DNA of 64,000 bases. Source: Chryseobacterium populi. GTDB lineage: Bacteria; Bacteroidota; Bacteroidia; Flavobacteriales; Weeksellaceae. Below, in pieces: positions 35,483 through 44,879 of the stretch; position 1 is the first letter of the stretch; every line of letters starts with the position of its first letter. Below the pieces are notes generated by a model. It was not told the DNA's origin. It did not search any database and saw only the letters and a list, made by a program, of their open reading frames with translations. Position numbers and translations under genes: made by a program. Location of the stretch: NCBI RefSeq assembly GCF_000282115.1, contig NZ_AKJY01000014.1:272919-336918 (forward strand). The letters run 5' to 3'.

Positions 35483-36544
35483 ATGTCGGTAGAACTAAAC
35501 ACTAGGTTTTTGAAAAAGAATGACAGCAATTCAGACTTTCTCTATATTGGGGAAAAACTTCTGGATTGGTACAAGGAAAATGCAAGGGATTTACCTTTCA
35601 GACAAACAAAAGATCCTTATAAAATCTGGATCTGTGAAATTGTTTTTCAACAGACGAGAATCACCCAGGGGCTTAATCATTATAATAATTTCATAAAAAG
35701 GTTTCCGGATGTTCAAACTTTGGCCGAAGCTGAAGAAAATGAGGTTTTATTATACTGGAAAGGACTCGGATACTATTCCAGAGCGATCAATATCCACAAA
35801 GCTGCTCAGCAGATCATGAATGAGTATCATGGTGTTTTTCCATATGAATATGAGGAAATCCTACAACTCAAAGGCATTGGAAAATATACGGCAGCTGCAG
35901 TTTCAAGCATCTGTTTTGATGGTAAAATGCCTGCTGTAGACGGAAATTTCTATCGGGTACTGAGTCGCATTTTTGCTGATGACTTTGACATTTCAAATTC
36001 AAGAGCATTTACGTATTTTTCTGAACTGGCGAATCTGATAATGCCCGAAAATGCAGGTGATTTCAACCAGGCGATGATGGATCTCGGATCTGAGATCTGT
36101 AAACCGAAGAATCCACTTTGTGAAGAATGCCCTTTACATGAAAACTGTCTTGCATTTTCAATGAGCCGGATATCGGATTTTCCGGTTAAAACTAAAAAAA
36201 TTAAGACGGAAGATCTGCACCTTAGATATTATTTCGTTTATCACCGGAACCGGTTTTTAATCCAACAAAGGAAAGATGATTTCATCTGGAAAAAGCTGTT
36301 TGAATTCCTGCCTTCGATTCCCGAAGAGATGGAGCCATTTATTAAGAAGACAAAAACAGTTACCCATAAACTGACACATAAGAATTTAACGATTGAAATT
36401 TCCGATGTTGAGATCACTTCAGAAGATATCTGGAATGATTTTACAACCCGGAATTCATACCTTATCACAGATGTTAAAGCCTCTCATGAAAAATCATTTC
36501 CCAAACCTTTGGAGAATTATATTCAAAACTCATTGAAAGACTGA
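35483..36544 (+). CDS. mutY: A/G-specific adenine DNA glycosylase
   Basis: 353 residues, full length. It removes adenine mispaired with 8-oxoguanine. Visible are the catalytic Glu in CEIVFQQTRI (Glu52), the helix-hairpin-helix LKGIGKYTAAAV (129-140) with catalytic Asp153 in AVDGNFYRV, and four iron-sulfur Cys in C-X6-C-X2-C-X5-C (Cys206, 213, 216, 222). The C-terminal third is the Nudix-like 8-oxoG-recognition domain. It is followed by gldD on the same strand 44 bases later, but gldD has its own promoter. Confidence 0.95.
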   Translation: MSVELNTRFLKKNDSNSDFLYIGEKLLDWYKENARDLPFRQTKDPYKIWICEIVFQQTRITQGLNHYNNFIKRFPDVQTLAEAEENEVLLYWKGLGYYSRAINIHKAAQQIMNEYHGVFPYEYEEILQLKGIGKYTAAAVSSICFDGKMPAVDGNFYRVLSRIFADDFDISNSRAFTYFSELANLIMPENAGDFNQAMMDLGSEICKPKNPLCEECPLHENCLAFSMSRISDFPVKTKKIKTEDLHLRYYFVYHRNRFLIQQRKDDFIWKKLFEFLPSIPEEMEPFIKKTKTVTHKLTHKNLTIEISDVEITSEDIWNDFTTRNSYLITDVKASHEKSFPKPLENYIQNSLKD

Positions 36545-36576
36545 AATTTGTCTTATAAAATCTGAAATCTAATTTG

Positions 36577-36585
36577 TACTTTTGC
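36577..36585 (+). promoter_or_regulatory. -7 box of gldD, near-leaderless
   Basis: TACTTTTGC is a complete TAnnTTTGC and ends 3 bases before the ATG at 36589, so the transcript should begin at about the start codon. Confidence 0.7.
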
Positions 36586-36588
36586 AAA

Positions 36589-37146
36589 ATGATCAAAAAA
36601 GTCATTTTTATATTTGCTTCACTGCTTTTAATTTCATGTGGGAAAGACCCGATTCCCAAGCCTTACGGAGAATTACGTTTGGAATATCCCGCACCAAAAT
36701 ACCAGAAGTTTGAGCCTGACTGTGCTTACAGCTTTGAATACTCTGATTTTGCTAAAATCACGGATGCCAAAAGACCATGCTGGTATTATCTGAATTATCC
36801 GAAAATGAAAGCCAAAATTTTTGTGACCTATTATCCGGTTCAGAATGATTTTGCAGAGCACATCAAAGAAGCGGAAAAAATGGTCTATGAGCATACGATT
36901 AAAGCCAGTGCCATTGATACCAAATCTTTCGAATATCCTGAAAAAAAGGTATATGGCAATTTTTATGAGCTGAAAGGTCAGACGGCCTCCAACCTTCAGT
37001 TTTACATTACAGACAGCACACGCCATTTCGTAACGGCTTATTTATACTTTAATACAAGACCAAAGCCGGATTCTCTGGCCCCGGCGGTAGATTATATCAA
37101 AAAAGATATGAAACACCTGCTGGACACTTTTGAATGGAAAAAATAA
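36589..37146 (+). CDS. gldD: Gliding motility / T9SS lipoprotein GldD
   Basis: 185 residues from the ATG at 36589. The open frame's TTG 5 codons upstream lies in the promoter and is rejected. Lipobox LLISC (Cys near 16), then the GldD-typical GKDPIPKPYGELRLEYPAPK and CAYSFEYSDFAKI. GldD is needed for gliding in F. johnsoniae and is widely kept in Bacteroidota with the type IX secretion system; its exact role is not known. Here it follows mutY directly. Confidence 0.9.
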   Translation: MIKKVIFIFASLLLISCGKDPIPKPYGELRLEYPAPKYQKFEPDCAYSFEYSDFAKITDAKRPCWYYLNYPKMKAKIFVTYYPVQNDFAEHIKEAEKMVYEHTIKASAIDTKSFEYPEKKVYGNFYELKGQTASNLQFYITDSTRHFVTAYLYFNTRPKPDSLAPAVDYIKKDMKHLLDTFEWKK

Positions 37147-37171
37147 TTATTTAAAATAGATTGAAAAATAT

Positions 37172-38095
37172 ATGAAACTTTTAGTTGTAGGAAGTGTTGC
37201 ATTTGATGCAATTGAAACGCCATTTGGTAAAACAGATAAAATTTTAGGAGGTGCCGCCACGTATATCGGAATTACTTCATCTATTCTGGGCGTACATTCA
37301 GGAATCGTTTCTGTTGTTGGAGGAGATTTCCCGCAAGAGCATCTTGATATGTTTACCGCAAGAAATATAAATATTGAAGGGCTTGAAATCGTAAAAGAAG
37401 GAAAAACATTTTTCTGGGCAGGAAAATATCACAATGATTTAAATACAAGAGATACTTTAGCTACAGAAGTAAACGTTTTAGAAAATTTTGATCCTAAAAT
37501 ACCTGATTCTATGCAGGATGCAGAGATTTTACTTTTAGGAAACCTTCACCCGGGTGTTCAGTTGTCTGTTCTTGAAAAAATGAATCAACGTCCTAAACTG
37601 GTTATTTTAGATACCATGAATTTCTGGATGGATTCAGCTTTGGATATTTTAATGGAAATGATTGCCAAAACAGATGTGATCACCATTAATGATGAAGAGG
37701 CGAGACAACTTTCAGGAGAATATTCTCTGGTAAAAGCAGCTAAAAAGATTCATACAATGGGGCCTAAATATGTTATCATTAAAAAAGGGGAGCACGGAGC
37801 TTTACTTTTCCATGATAACAAAGTATTTGCAATCCCTGCATTACCGTTAGAAGATGTTTTTGATCCTACCGGTGCTGGAGATACTTTTGCAGGTGGCTTT
37901 GCTGCTTATCTGGCTAAAAAAGGAAAGTTCGATTTTGAAACGATGAAGTCTGCATTAATCGTAGGTTCCGCAATGGCATCATTTACTGTTGAGAAATTCG
38001 GAACAGAAAGACTTCTGGAAGTAAAAGAAGCAGATATGTTCGGCAGACTGAGACAATTCAAAGAATTAACGACATTTGATGTCGAACTGCAATAA
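37172..38095 (+). CDS. PfkB-family carbohydrate/nucleoside kinase
   Basis: 307 residues. The first signature LVVGSVAFDAIETPFGKTD and GGAATYIG near the N-terminus, and the second signature DPTGAGDTFAGGF (catalytic Asp in GAGD, about residue 240), define the ribokinase family. The substrate is unclear. It begins 25 bases after gldD and may share its transcript. A -7 box for the next gene at 38154 ends the unit. Confidence 0.88.
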   Translation: MKLLVVGSVAFDAIETPFGKTDKILGGAATYIGITSSILGVHSGIVSVVGGDFPQEHLDMFTARNINIEGLEIVKEGKTFFWAGKYHNDLNTRDTLATEVNVLENFDPKIPDSMQDAEILLLGNLHPGVQLSVLEKMNQRPKLVILDTMNFWMDSALDILMEMIAKTDVITINDEEARQLSGEYSLVKAAKKIHTMGPKYVIIKKGEHGALLFHDNKVFAIPALPLEDVFDPTGAGDTFAGGFAAYLAKKGKFDFETMKSALIVGSAMASFTVEKFGTERLLEVKEADMFGRLRQFKELTTFDVELQ

Positions 38096-38153
38096 ATACG
38101 TCTTTTTAAGAAATATTTATAATAAAAAATTTAGTGTAATTCATTAAGAATTC

Positions 38154-38162
38154 TAAATTTGC
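38154..38162 (+). promoter_or_regulatory. -7 box of the SurA-like chaperone gene
   Basis: TAAATTTGC is a complete TAnnTTTGC, 20 bases before the ATG at 38183. Confidence 0.7.
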
Positions 38163-38182
38163 AACTTGTTTAAAATAGTAAA

Positions 38183-39553
38183 ATGATAAATAAACTAAAA
38201 ACCACTTTTCTCTTTGGAGTTTTTATAATGTTGTTTGCGACAAGCAGCATGAATGCTCAGCTAAAACAAGGAGACCTGGTGGATGGTATTGCTGCTGTAA
38301 TCGGTGATGAAATTGTTCTGGAATCTGATGTGGAAGAACAAATGAACTATGGAAAGCAGCAAGGAGCTTCTAATGTAGATAAATGTGAGTTTTTGGAAAA
38401 TCTTCTTAACAACAAACTTCTTGTTTACGAAGCTAAAAAAGATACCTTAATTGAAAACCGTTCTGCTGCGATTAAAGAGCAGGCAAATGCTAAATATACC
38501 CAGTTACTTTCTCAGTTTCCTGATGAAAAGGCAATGTTAGCCGCTTATAAATTCAGAAACGGATATGAGATGAAGAACGCTATTGAAAAAATAGATACAG
38601 ACTCCTATTACGGGCAGGCAAAATACCAGAGGGTAACAGAAAAAGCAGACGTTACACCAAACGAGGTGACAGATTTCTATAACCTTTATAAAATGCAGTT
38701 ACCGGAGATCAAAGACGAGGTTTCTTTAGCCCAGATCATGATGTATCCTAAATTGACAGAAGCTCATAAAAATGAACTGATCGACAAGCTTAAAAAAATC
38801 AAGCAGGATATCGCCGGCGGTGAAAGCTTTGAAAGCCAGGCAAGAATATACTCTGAAGATCCGGGATCAGCATCCAATGGAGGTCTGATGAAGAATATCT
38901 CTAAAGGACAGATGGTAAAACCGTTTGAAGCTGCAGCCCTGAACCTTCAGGAAGGTGAAATTTCAGAACCTATAGAATCCGAATTCGGATATCATATTAT
39001 TCAGCTGATAAAAAGATCGGGGAAAATTTATGATGCAAGGCATATTCTTTTAATGGCAACCCCTACAGAAGAAGAGATTAAGACTGCTAAAAGCAAACTG
39101 GACAGTATCAGGACACTGATCACAGATGGAAAAATAACGTTTAAAGATGCTGCTTTTAAATTTTCGGATGATAAAAGAACCAAATTCAATAGCGGGGTAA
39201 TTGCCGGATCTGACGGATCCAGTAAAATTGAAAAAGAAAGTATTCCGGGAACAATCAGCTATGAGCTTGCCGGGTTAAATAAAAATGATATCACAACTGC
39301 TTTTGATGATGAGGATGAAAGAAAAAGAAAAGTAGTGAAAATTGTGAAGATCGAAGATGTGATTCCTGCCCACCAGATTACCCTGGAAACTGATTATGAC
39401 AGAATAAAACAGATGGCTCTGAATAAAAAGCGGAATGAAATGGTTGAAAAGTTTGTCAACACTAAACTTCCGACCACATTTATATCGATAGACGGCCGTT
39501 ACGATTCTTGCCAGTTCAAGGCAACCTGGAAAAAAGAATCTATCAAAAAATAA
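38183..39553 (+). CDS. SurA-like periplasmic peptidyl-prolyl isomerase
   Basis: 456 residues with a signal peptide (to about SMNAQ). An N-terminal SurA_N-type helical domain (VDGIAAVIGDEIVLESDVEEQ) is followed by two parvulin domains: the first about residues 180-280 (IKDEVSLAQIMMY, FGYHIIQLIKRSG), the second from YDARHILLM. It would help fold outer-membrane proteins in the periplasm. It is monocistronic, with promoter and terminator on both sides. Confidence 0.9.
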   Translation: MINKLKTTFLFGVFIMLFATSSMNAQLKQGDLVDGIAAVIGDEIVLESDVEEQMNYGKQQGASNVDKCEFLENLLNNKLLVYEAKKDTLIENRSAAIKEQANAKYTQLLSQFPDEKAMLAAYKFRNGYEMKNAIEKIDTDSYYGQAKYQRVTEKADVTPNEVTDFYNLYKMQLPEIKDEVSLAQIMMYPKLTEAHKNELIDKLKKIKQDIAGGESFESQARIYSEDPGSASNGGLMKNISKGQMVKPFEAAALNLQEGEISEPIESEFGYHIIQLIKRSGKIYDARHILLMATPTEEEIKTAKSKLDSIRTLITDGKITFKDAAFKFSDDKRTKFNSGVIAGSDGSSKIEKESIPGTISYELAGLNKNDITTAFDDEDERKRKVVKIVKIEDVIPAHQITLETDYDRIKQMALNKKRNEMVEKFVNTKLPTTFISIDGRYDSCQFKATWKKESIKK

Positions 39554-39558
39554 ATTTT

Positions 39559-39589
39559 AAACCTTCGGAATTTCCGAAGGTTTTTTTTA
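39559..39589 (+). terminator. Intrinsic terminator of the SurA-like gene
   Basis: accttcgga (39561-39569) pairs with tccgaaggt (39573-39581) around ATT, followed by a run of T. Confidence 0.85.
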
Positions 39590-39631
39590 TCTGATATTTC
39601 TTGGATTCCATGTTTTTAGTATTTTTACAGC

Positions 39632-40621
39632 ATGAGCAATTTTATAGACTTCAATACAGCGAAAAAGCTTCAGGAAATGGAATCAGCACAAAATAGAATT
39701 ACAGAACTTTTTAACATACAATATCCCGTTATCCAGGCCGGAATGATCTGGCATTCGGGCTGGAGATTGGCCTCGGCTGTTTCTAATTGCGGTGGATTGG
39801 GTTTAATAGGAGCCGGAAGCATGTATCCCGATATATTGAGGGAAAATATTCAGAAATGTAAAGCTGCAACAGATAAACCGTTTGGGGTGAATGTTCCGAT
39901 GCTGTACCCGAATCTTGATGAAGTGATACAGATCATTCTGGAAGAAGGAGTGAAAATTGTTTTTACCTCTGCGGGAAATCCGAAAACTTATACCGAAACT
40001 TTACAGAAAGAAGGGCTGAAAGTAGCTCACGTAGTTTCCTCTACAAAATTTGCAGTAAAATGTGAAGATGCAGGAGTAGATGCTGTAGTTGCCGAAGGTT
40101 TTGAAGCAGGCGGACATAACGGAAGAGACGAAACCACCTCTTTCTGTTTAATTCCCAACGTAAAAAAACACATCTCAAAACCATTGATTGCCGCAGGTGG
40201 AATCGCTTTAGGCTCACAAATGAAGGCAGCAATGATTTTAGGAGCAGACGGAGTGCAGATAGGCTCACGTTTTGCGGCTACAACAGAAGCCAGTGCCCAT
40301 GATAACTGGAAAAAGAAAATTGTAGAACTGAATGAAGGGGATACCCATCTTACCTTAAAAGAACTGGCCCCGGTAAGAATGGTTAAAAATAAGTTCTTTA
40401 ATGAGCTTGAAGAAATTTACCAGACCGGAAGAAATACAGAAGCCTTAATCACTTCTTTAGGCAGGGCAAGGGCAAAGCGCGGGATGTTTGAAGGTGATAT
40501 GGAAGAAGGTGAACTGGAAATAGGACAGGTTTCAGCTTTAATCGATGAAATTCTTCCTGTGGAAACTGTTTTCAATAATTTATTAAAAGAGTTTAAAGAA
40601 ACCAAAATGCCTGTTTTTTAA
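39632..40621 (+). CDS. NAD(P)H-dependent flavin oxidoreductase (nitronate monooxygenase family)
   Basis: 329 residues. The TIM-barrel flavoenzyme family is shown by ITELFNIQYPVIQAGM, GGLGLIGAGS and GFEAGGHNGRD, which bind FMN, and GGIALGSQM. Members either oxidise alkyl nitronates or act as FabK-type enoyl reductases; sequence alone does not decide. The first 15 residues may be an extension, with an alternative start at the Met before ESAQNRI. The following hydrolase gene starts 15 bases later and is probably co-transcribed. Confidence 0.85.
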   Translation: MSNFIDFNTAKKLQEMESAQNRITELFNIQYPVIQAGMIWHSGWRLASAVSNCGGLGLIGAGSMYPDILRENIQKCKAATDKPFGVNVPMLYPNLDEVIQIILEEGVKIVFTSAGNPKTYTETLQKEGLKVAHVVSSTKFAVKCEDAGVDAVVAEGFEAGGHNGRDETTSFCLIPNVKKHISKPLIAAGGIALGSQMKAAMILGADGVQIGSRFAATTEASAHDNWKKKIVELNEGDTHLTLKELAPVRMVKNKFFNELEEIYQTGRNTEALITSLGRARAKRGMFEGDMEEGELEIGQVSALIDEILPVETVFNNLLKEFKETKMPVF

Positions 40622-40636
40622 TGTACCTTGGATTGA

Positions 40637-41404
40637 ATGCAGAATAAATTAATTGAAGTAAAAGGGAAAAAACTTTATATAGAATACCATAGCCTGTATG
40701 AAAGCAAACCCACAATTGTTTTTTTACACGATTCTTTAGGAAGTGTACAGCTTTGGAGAGATTTGCCTGTAAAGATAGCAGAAAAAGCCCAATGCAATGT
40801 TTTGGCTTACGATCGGATCGGCTATGGAAAATCTGATCCGATGCAGACTTATGGGAGACCAACAAATTATATGGAGCTTGAAGCTGATATATTAAATGAT
40901 TTGCTGGTAAAACGAAACATCAGGGATGCCATACTTTTCGGGCATAGCGATGGCGGAACCATTGCTTTAATTACAGCAAGTAAATATCCGGAAAGGATAA
41001 AAAGCATTATCTGTGAAGCAGGGCATATTTTCGTGGAAGAAGTGACCTTAAAAGGAGTTTCTGATGCATGGGAAGCTTATAAAACCACTGATCTGCCTAA
41101 GCGTCTGCAGAAATACCATGGAGATAAGGTTGAAATGCTGTTCAAAGCATGGACGGAAACCTGGCTCCGTGACGACTACAGAAACTGGAATATTGAACAC
41201 CTTTTGAAAAATATTACCTGTCCGTTATTGTTTATTCAGGGTGAAGCAGACGAATACGGAACATTGGATCAGGTTGAAAAAACCATTAGTCAGGTAAGTG
41301 GAAAAACGGAAAAATATATTATTCCGGATGTAGGACATACTCCACATAAAGAAGCCCCGGATCTGGTTTTAAATAAAATTTCAGAGTTTCTTCAACAATT
41401 TTGA
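40637..41404 (+). CDS. Alpha/beta hydrolase
   Basis: 255 residues. Nucleophile elbow FGHSDGGT (Ser near residue 99), oxyanion-hole region FLHDSLGSVQLW, acid in LFIQGEADEYG and His in DVGHTPH, in the right order for a Ser hydrolase. The Gly after His of the elbow is as expected. Cytoplasmic, with no signal. Probably transcribed with the preceding flavin oxidoreductase. Substrate unknown. Confidence 0.88.
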   Translation: MQNKLIEVKGKKLYIEYHSLYESKPTIVFLHDSLGSVQLWRDLPVKIAEKAQCNVLAYDRIGYGKSDPMQTYGRPTNYMELEADILNDLLVKRNIRDAILFGHSDGGTIALITASKYPERIKSIICEAGHIFVEEVTLKGVSDAWEAYKTTDLPKRLQKYHGDKVEMLFKAWTETWLRDDYRNWNIEHLLKNITCPLLFIQGEADEYGTLDQVEKTISQVSGKTEKYIIPDVGHTPHKEAPDLVLNKISEFLQQF

Positions 41405-41565
41405 TTTTAAAATTAATTCTCGCAGATTTAGCAGATAACGTATCCATTAAAAAAATAAAATATTGGCTTTGGCAAAAATTTACATGACAAATTAAAAGCT
41501 ATAATCATCCGTGTAAATCTGTGGTGGAAAAATAAGTATCATTAGGAGCAGTTTTTAGCCGTAAC
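41405..41565. other. Intergenic stretch with a possible diverged repeat
   Basis: The sequences cgcagatttagcagat (41421-41436) and catccgtgtaaatctgtgg (41506-41524) look like the ends of an intergenic repeat I recall as common in Flavobacteriia. No promoter or hairpin found otherwise. Confidence 0.3.
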
Positions 41566-42186
41566 TTATAAACTGCGTAGTTCATATTCAATATTCAGTT
41601 TTGCCTGCACCTCATATCGCTCCTTGAAATAATCCGTTTTAAAAATATTATCCAGTTCTAAAAAATGCTGAAGAACTTTTTTTCTTCCGGGCTTATAAAG
41701 AAAATCGGGATAAATAGAATATTCCTTTCTGATCTTCCGGGTATAATCGAGATAAGTTTCCAGGTTCTTTCCTAAAATTGAAAGATCAGCATCCAGCAAA
41801 TAATTAGTATCAGTATCGCTGGACTTTTGATGTGTTTTTGTTGCTACAATCTGCTTGCAAACCCGATTCACAGATTCATGATCCATAGGCAATTTTTGAA
41901 GCCTTGTTTGGGCAAATTCTGCACTTTTCTCTTCATTCGATTTCGAAGAAGAATCATAAATCACATCATGATAAAAAATAGCAAAAGAAATATTGCTGAA
42001 GTTGGAAATAAATTTTTTTACCGCTTCAATCTCTAAAAACATATTCCCGATATGTTCCAGATTATGATAATATCTTCCTTTTCCTGAATATTTCTGCTCG
42101 ATTTCCAGCCATAGATCATTGATGAGATGCTGATCTGCAGTAAAAGGTAAGCAGCTTTTTTTGAAGGTCTCGTAAAGGTTTATCAT
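41566..42186 (-). CDS. Predicted HD-domain metal-dependent phosphohydrolase
   Basis: 206 residues resembling the predicted HD-superfamily phosphohydrolases: RYYHNLEHIGNMF (first His), FAIFYHDVIYDSSSKSNEEKSA (the HD pair) and LDADLSILG (a late Asp). Metal-dependent hydrolysis of a phosphate ester or nucleotide is expected; the substrate is unknown. It lies downstream of the rhodanese gene on the same strand, but a terminator separates them. Confidence 0.8.
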   Translation of the reverse strand: MINLYETFKKSCLPFTADQHLINDLWLEIEQKYSGKGRYYHNLEHIGNMFLEIEAVKKFISNFSNISFAIFYHDVIYDSSSKSNEEKSAEFAQTRLQKLPMDHESVNRVCKQIVATKTHQKSSDTDTNYLLDADLSILGKNLETYLDYTRKIRKEYSIYPDFLYKPGRKKVLQHFLELDNIFKTDYFKERYEVQAKLNIEYELRSL

Positions 42187-42200
42187 GATTTAAAGGTATG

Positions 42201-42228
42201 AAAAAAGGGATTTATTTTAAATCCCTTT
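42201..42228 (-). terminator. Terminator of the rhodanese gene
   Basis: On the minus strand aagggattta (42218-42227) pairs with taaatccctt (42205-42214) around AAA, followed by T. Confidence 0.75.
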
Positions 42229-42275
42229 AACTATTTTCTTCCGGTAATCTGATCATAAATTACCATCGTCAGTTC

Positions 42276-42575
42276 TTAAAATGTTCCCTGGTTAGCTTCT
42301 ATAGTTGCTTTCAGATCTGCCCAGCCACCGCCGTTATAACCCTCTGCCAAACCTTGGGAATTAAGATATTCCAGAGCTTTTCCACTTCTGTTTCCGCTTC
42401 TGCAGAAAATAATTACCGGCTTTTCGATAGACAGGATTTCTTCTTTTCTGTCCTCCACTTCACCTAAAGGAATGTTTTTTGCTCCTTCTATATTACCGTC
42501 CATTTCCAGCTCCATGGGCTCACGAACATCAATTAACTCATAATTTCCTGATTTTAATACATCTATTAATGACAT
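42276..42575 (-). CDS. Single-domain rhodanese-like protein
   Basis: 99 residues. The active-site loop is FCRSGNRSGKA with catalytic Cys in the CRSGNRS pattern, and YELIDVREPMELE forms the first conserved part. A cytoplasmic thiosulfate:cyanide sulfurtransferase or general persulfide carrier is expected. Short stand-alone form. It diverges from queG on the plus strand. Confidence 0.9.
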   Translation of the reverse strand: MSLIDVLKSGNYELIDVREPMELEMDGNIEGAKNIPLGEVEDRKEEILSIEKPVIIFCRSGNRSGKALEYLNSQGLAEGYNGGGWADLKATIEANQGTF

Positions 42576-42663
42576 AATCTTAAATATTTAATGTTAAAAG
42601 TTTAAAAAGGATGGATGAAGTATTTTCAGACATCCAAACTCTAACAAATTTATAAAATAATCT

Positions 42664-42672
42664 TAGTTTTGC
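42664..42672 (+). promoter_or_regulatory. -7 box of queG
   Basis: TAGTTTTGC is a complete TAnnTTTGC, 11 bases before the ATG at 42684. The TTG at 42669, in frame with the gene, lies inside this box and is therefore not the start. Confidence 0.7.
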
Positions 42673-42683
42673 AATGCGAAATT

Positions 42684-43613
42684 ATGAATTCAACCGCTGA
42701 AAAATATTCTCAACTCATAAAATCCAGGGCTGAAAGTTTTGGATTCCAAAGCTGTGGTATTTCCAGAGCCGGATTTCTGGAAGAAGATGCACGGCCTCTG
42801 GAGAATTGGCTTAAGAATAATTTCAATGGTGAAATGAAATACATGGAAAATCATTTCGATAAACGTCTTGATCCCAGATTGCTGGTAGAAGGCTCGAAAT
42901 CGGTGATTTCATTATCATATAATTATTTTCCGGAAGAGAAGATCAATACTATCGGGAATTATAAAATTTCGAAATATGCTTATGCGGAAGACTATCATGA
43001 AGTAATTAAAGATATTCTTCGTGAAATGGTTGCTGTGCTGCAGCAGGAGATCGGTGATTTTGGATTCAGGGTATTCGTAGATTCGGCGCCTGTTCTGGAA
43101 AGAAGCTGGGCAAGAAAATCAGGAATCGGCTGGGTAGGAAAAAATGCCAATCTTATCACCAGACAAAGCGGTTCTTTTTATTTTTTAGCAGAAATTATTT
43201 GCGATCTGGAATTAATTCCCGACAATGAAACCACCAGCCATTGCGGAACCTGCAGAAAATGTATTGATGCCTGTCCTACAGATGCTATTGTTTCCGATAA
43301 AATTATTGATGGGAGTAAATGTATTTCATACGCTACGATAGAATTAAAGAATGAGATCCCAGATTATTTTAAAAATAAAATGGAAGACTGGATGTTCGGA
43401 TGTGATATCTGCCAGGATGTTTGCCCATGGAATAGGTTCTCAGCACCCAATCTGCAAAGCAGATTCACTCCCAACGAATCTCTTAAAAATTTCAAAAAAG
43501 GAGAGTGGAAAGAAATTACCCAGGAATTGTTCTCCGAAATATTCAGAAAATCACCCGTAAAAAGAACAAAGTTTGCCGGGTTAAAAAGAAATATTAAGTT
43601 CCTTGAAGATTAA
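42684..43613 (+). CDS. queG: Epoxyqueuosine reductase
   Basis: 309 residues from the ATG at 42684. It catalyses the last step of queuosine biosynthesis in tRNA and uses cobalamin and two 4Fe-4S clusters. Both cluster motifs are present: [12 protein letters not shown] and [10 protein letters not shown] (with the extra paired Cys nearby). Its catalytic region includes [18 protein letters not shown]. Cytoplasmic and full length. The end overlaps by 4 bases the end of the convergent gene on the minus strand. Confidence 0.93.
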   Translation: MNSTAEKYSQLIKSRAESFGFQSCGISRAGFLEEDARPLENWLKNNFNGEMKYMENHFDKRLDPRLLVEGSKSVISLSYNYFPEEKINTIGNYKISKYAYAEDYHEVIKDILREMVAVLQQEIGDFGFRVFVDSAPVLERSWARKSGIGWVGKNANLITRQSGSFYFLAEIICDLELIPDNETTSHCGTCRKCIDACPTDAIVSDKIIDGSKCISYATIELKNEIPDYFKNKMEDWMFGCDICQDVCPWNRFSAPNLQSRFTPNESLKNFKKGEWKEITQELFSEIFRKSPVKRTKFAGLKRNIKFLED

Positions 43614-44593
43614 TCATCGGAATGTTTTAACCATTCATCAAGTGGTACAAGGATTTTTTTATAATCGTTTCCATCCCGCTGATAATGATGAACAAAAATG
43701 TTTCCTGTTTCATCAGCATAAAAATTAAATCCTACCGCATCATCATTATCCGTTGAAAAATTGGCATTCTCCTGAAATCGATAAAGCTTGATAAAATAAT
43801 AAGGAATATTCTGATCAGGTCTTTTGATGATTTCGAATGTTAATTGATCTCCTTCCGAAATGTTGATTCTGTTTATTTTTTCACTGTTTTTCTTAAGTTT
43901 CTGCAATATTTTTTTTTCAAAATCATTATAAGAGAACTGGTAGGGTATGTATTTTCCATGCTCTTCTCTTGTATCCTTATTATTCTTTTTTTTATCTGTA
44001 ACCGTAATTTCTTTTCCGTTTCTATCAAGATACCCGAAAGTTTTTGCCCCTGTTAATGAAGGATATTCAGTATCTTTTTCTCTGTCAAAATAACATTCCT
44101 GACAATAATAGACGAAACCAAAATTGAAAGGACAGACATAGTCATATTTCGCCGGGATCAAAATATTTCCAGCCAGATCGGCTATTCCTGTTTTGCCATT
44201 TTTATCGGAGAATCTTATTGAATATTCTTTTGGAGTATCCGGTTCTTTATTATTATATGAGTAAAAAAGAAATTTACCTTCCCTGTTTACATAGTAATTT
44301 TTTTTCTCTTTTTTTAAGCTTATATAAATGATTCCGTTTTGTATTTCTTCATTGTTATTGTAATGATATTCAGATATAAAAGGTTCTATAATAATATTTC
44401 CTTTTTCATCAATAACACTGATAATACTGTCATTTTCGGTTTTGAAAAATAATTTTTTGTTTTGAGCCGAAGATAAAAATGAAATAAAGAAGAACAGCAA
44501 TATGAAATTTTTCAAAATGGAGAATAAAAGTTTTAGGTGAAAATATCTGTCTGGAATTTTTTGATTCCAAAAGTAAAGAGGGTTGATGATCAT
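43610..44593 (-). CDS. Secreted WG-repeat-like protein of unknown function
   Basis: 327 residues. The N-terminal 45 residues are hydrophobic with a signal-like [11 protein letters not shown], though the stretch before it is unusually long and no other Met is available. The mature part contains repeats of the WG/KWG type ([47 protein letters not shown]), which in other proteins form beta-propeller-like folds. Function unknown. Confidence 0.7.
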   Translation of the reverse strand: MIINPLYFWNQKIPDRYFHLKLLFSILKNFILLFFFISFLSSAQNKKLFFKTENDSIISVIDEKGNIIIEPFISEYHYNNNEEIQNGIIYISLKKEKKNYYVNREGKFLFYSYNNKEPDTPKEYSIRFSDKNGKTGIADLAGNILIPAKYDYVCPFNFGFVYYCQECYFDREKDTEYPSLTGAKTFGYLDRNGKEITVTDKKKNNKDTREEHGKYIPYQFSYNDFEKKILQKLKKNSEKINRINISEGDQLTFEIIKRPDQNIPYYFIKLYRFQENANFSTDNDDAVGFNFYADETGNIFVHHYQRDGNDYKKILVPLDEWLKHSDD

Positions 44594-44879
44594 GCCTTAA
44601 ATTTCTTGATTTAAGGAGATGAAGATTAATGAAAATAAGAACCTGCTATAAAGCTCTTCCTAAAAACAAAAATTGACTTTCAGGAGATAAAAATCCCACA
44701 GAAAATCAACGTCTTTTTTGTACTCTTTTAGGAGCTGTTTTTACTCTTATTTTAAATCTTTTTTGAGATTTAGTGTTTTTACGCATATTTGTGTAATATT
44801 TCGTAACTAAATTTAATCATTTTTCCGATTAAAACAAATACTTTTACTGAAAAATATAAATTAAATTTTATTAAAAAAC
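44594..44879. other. Intergenic stretch, nothing recognised
   Basis: About 290 AT-rich bases between divergent genes. I see no gene, clear hairpin or full TAnnTTTG box. Confidence 0.4.
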
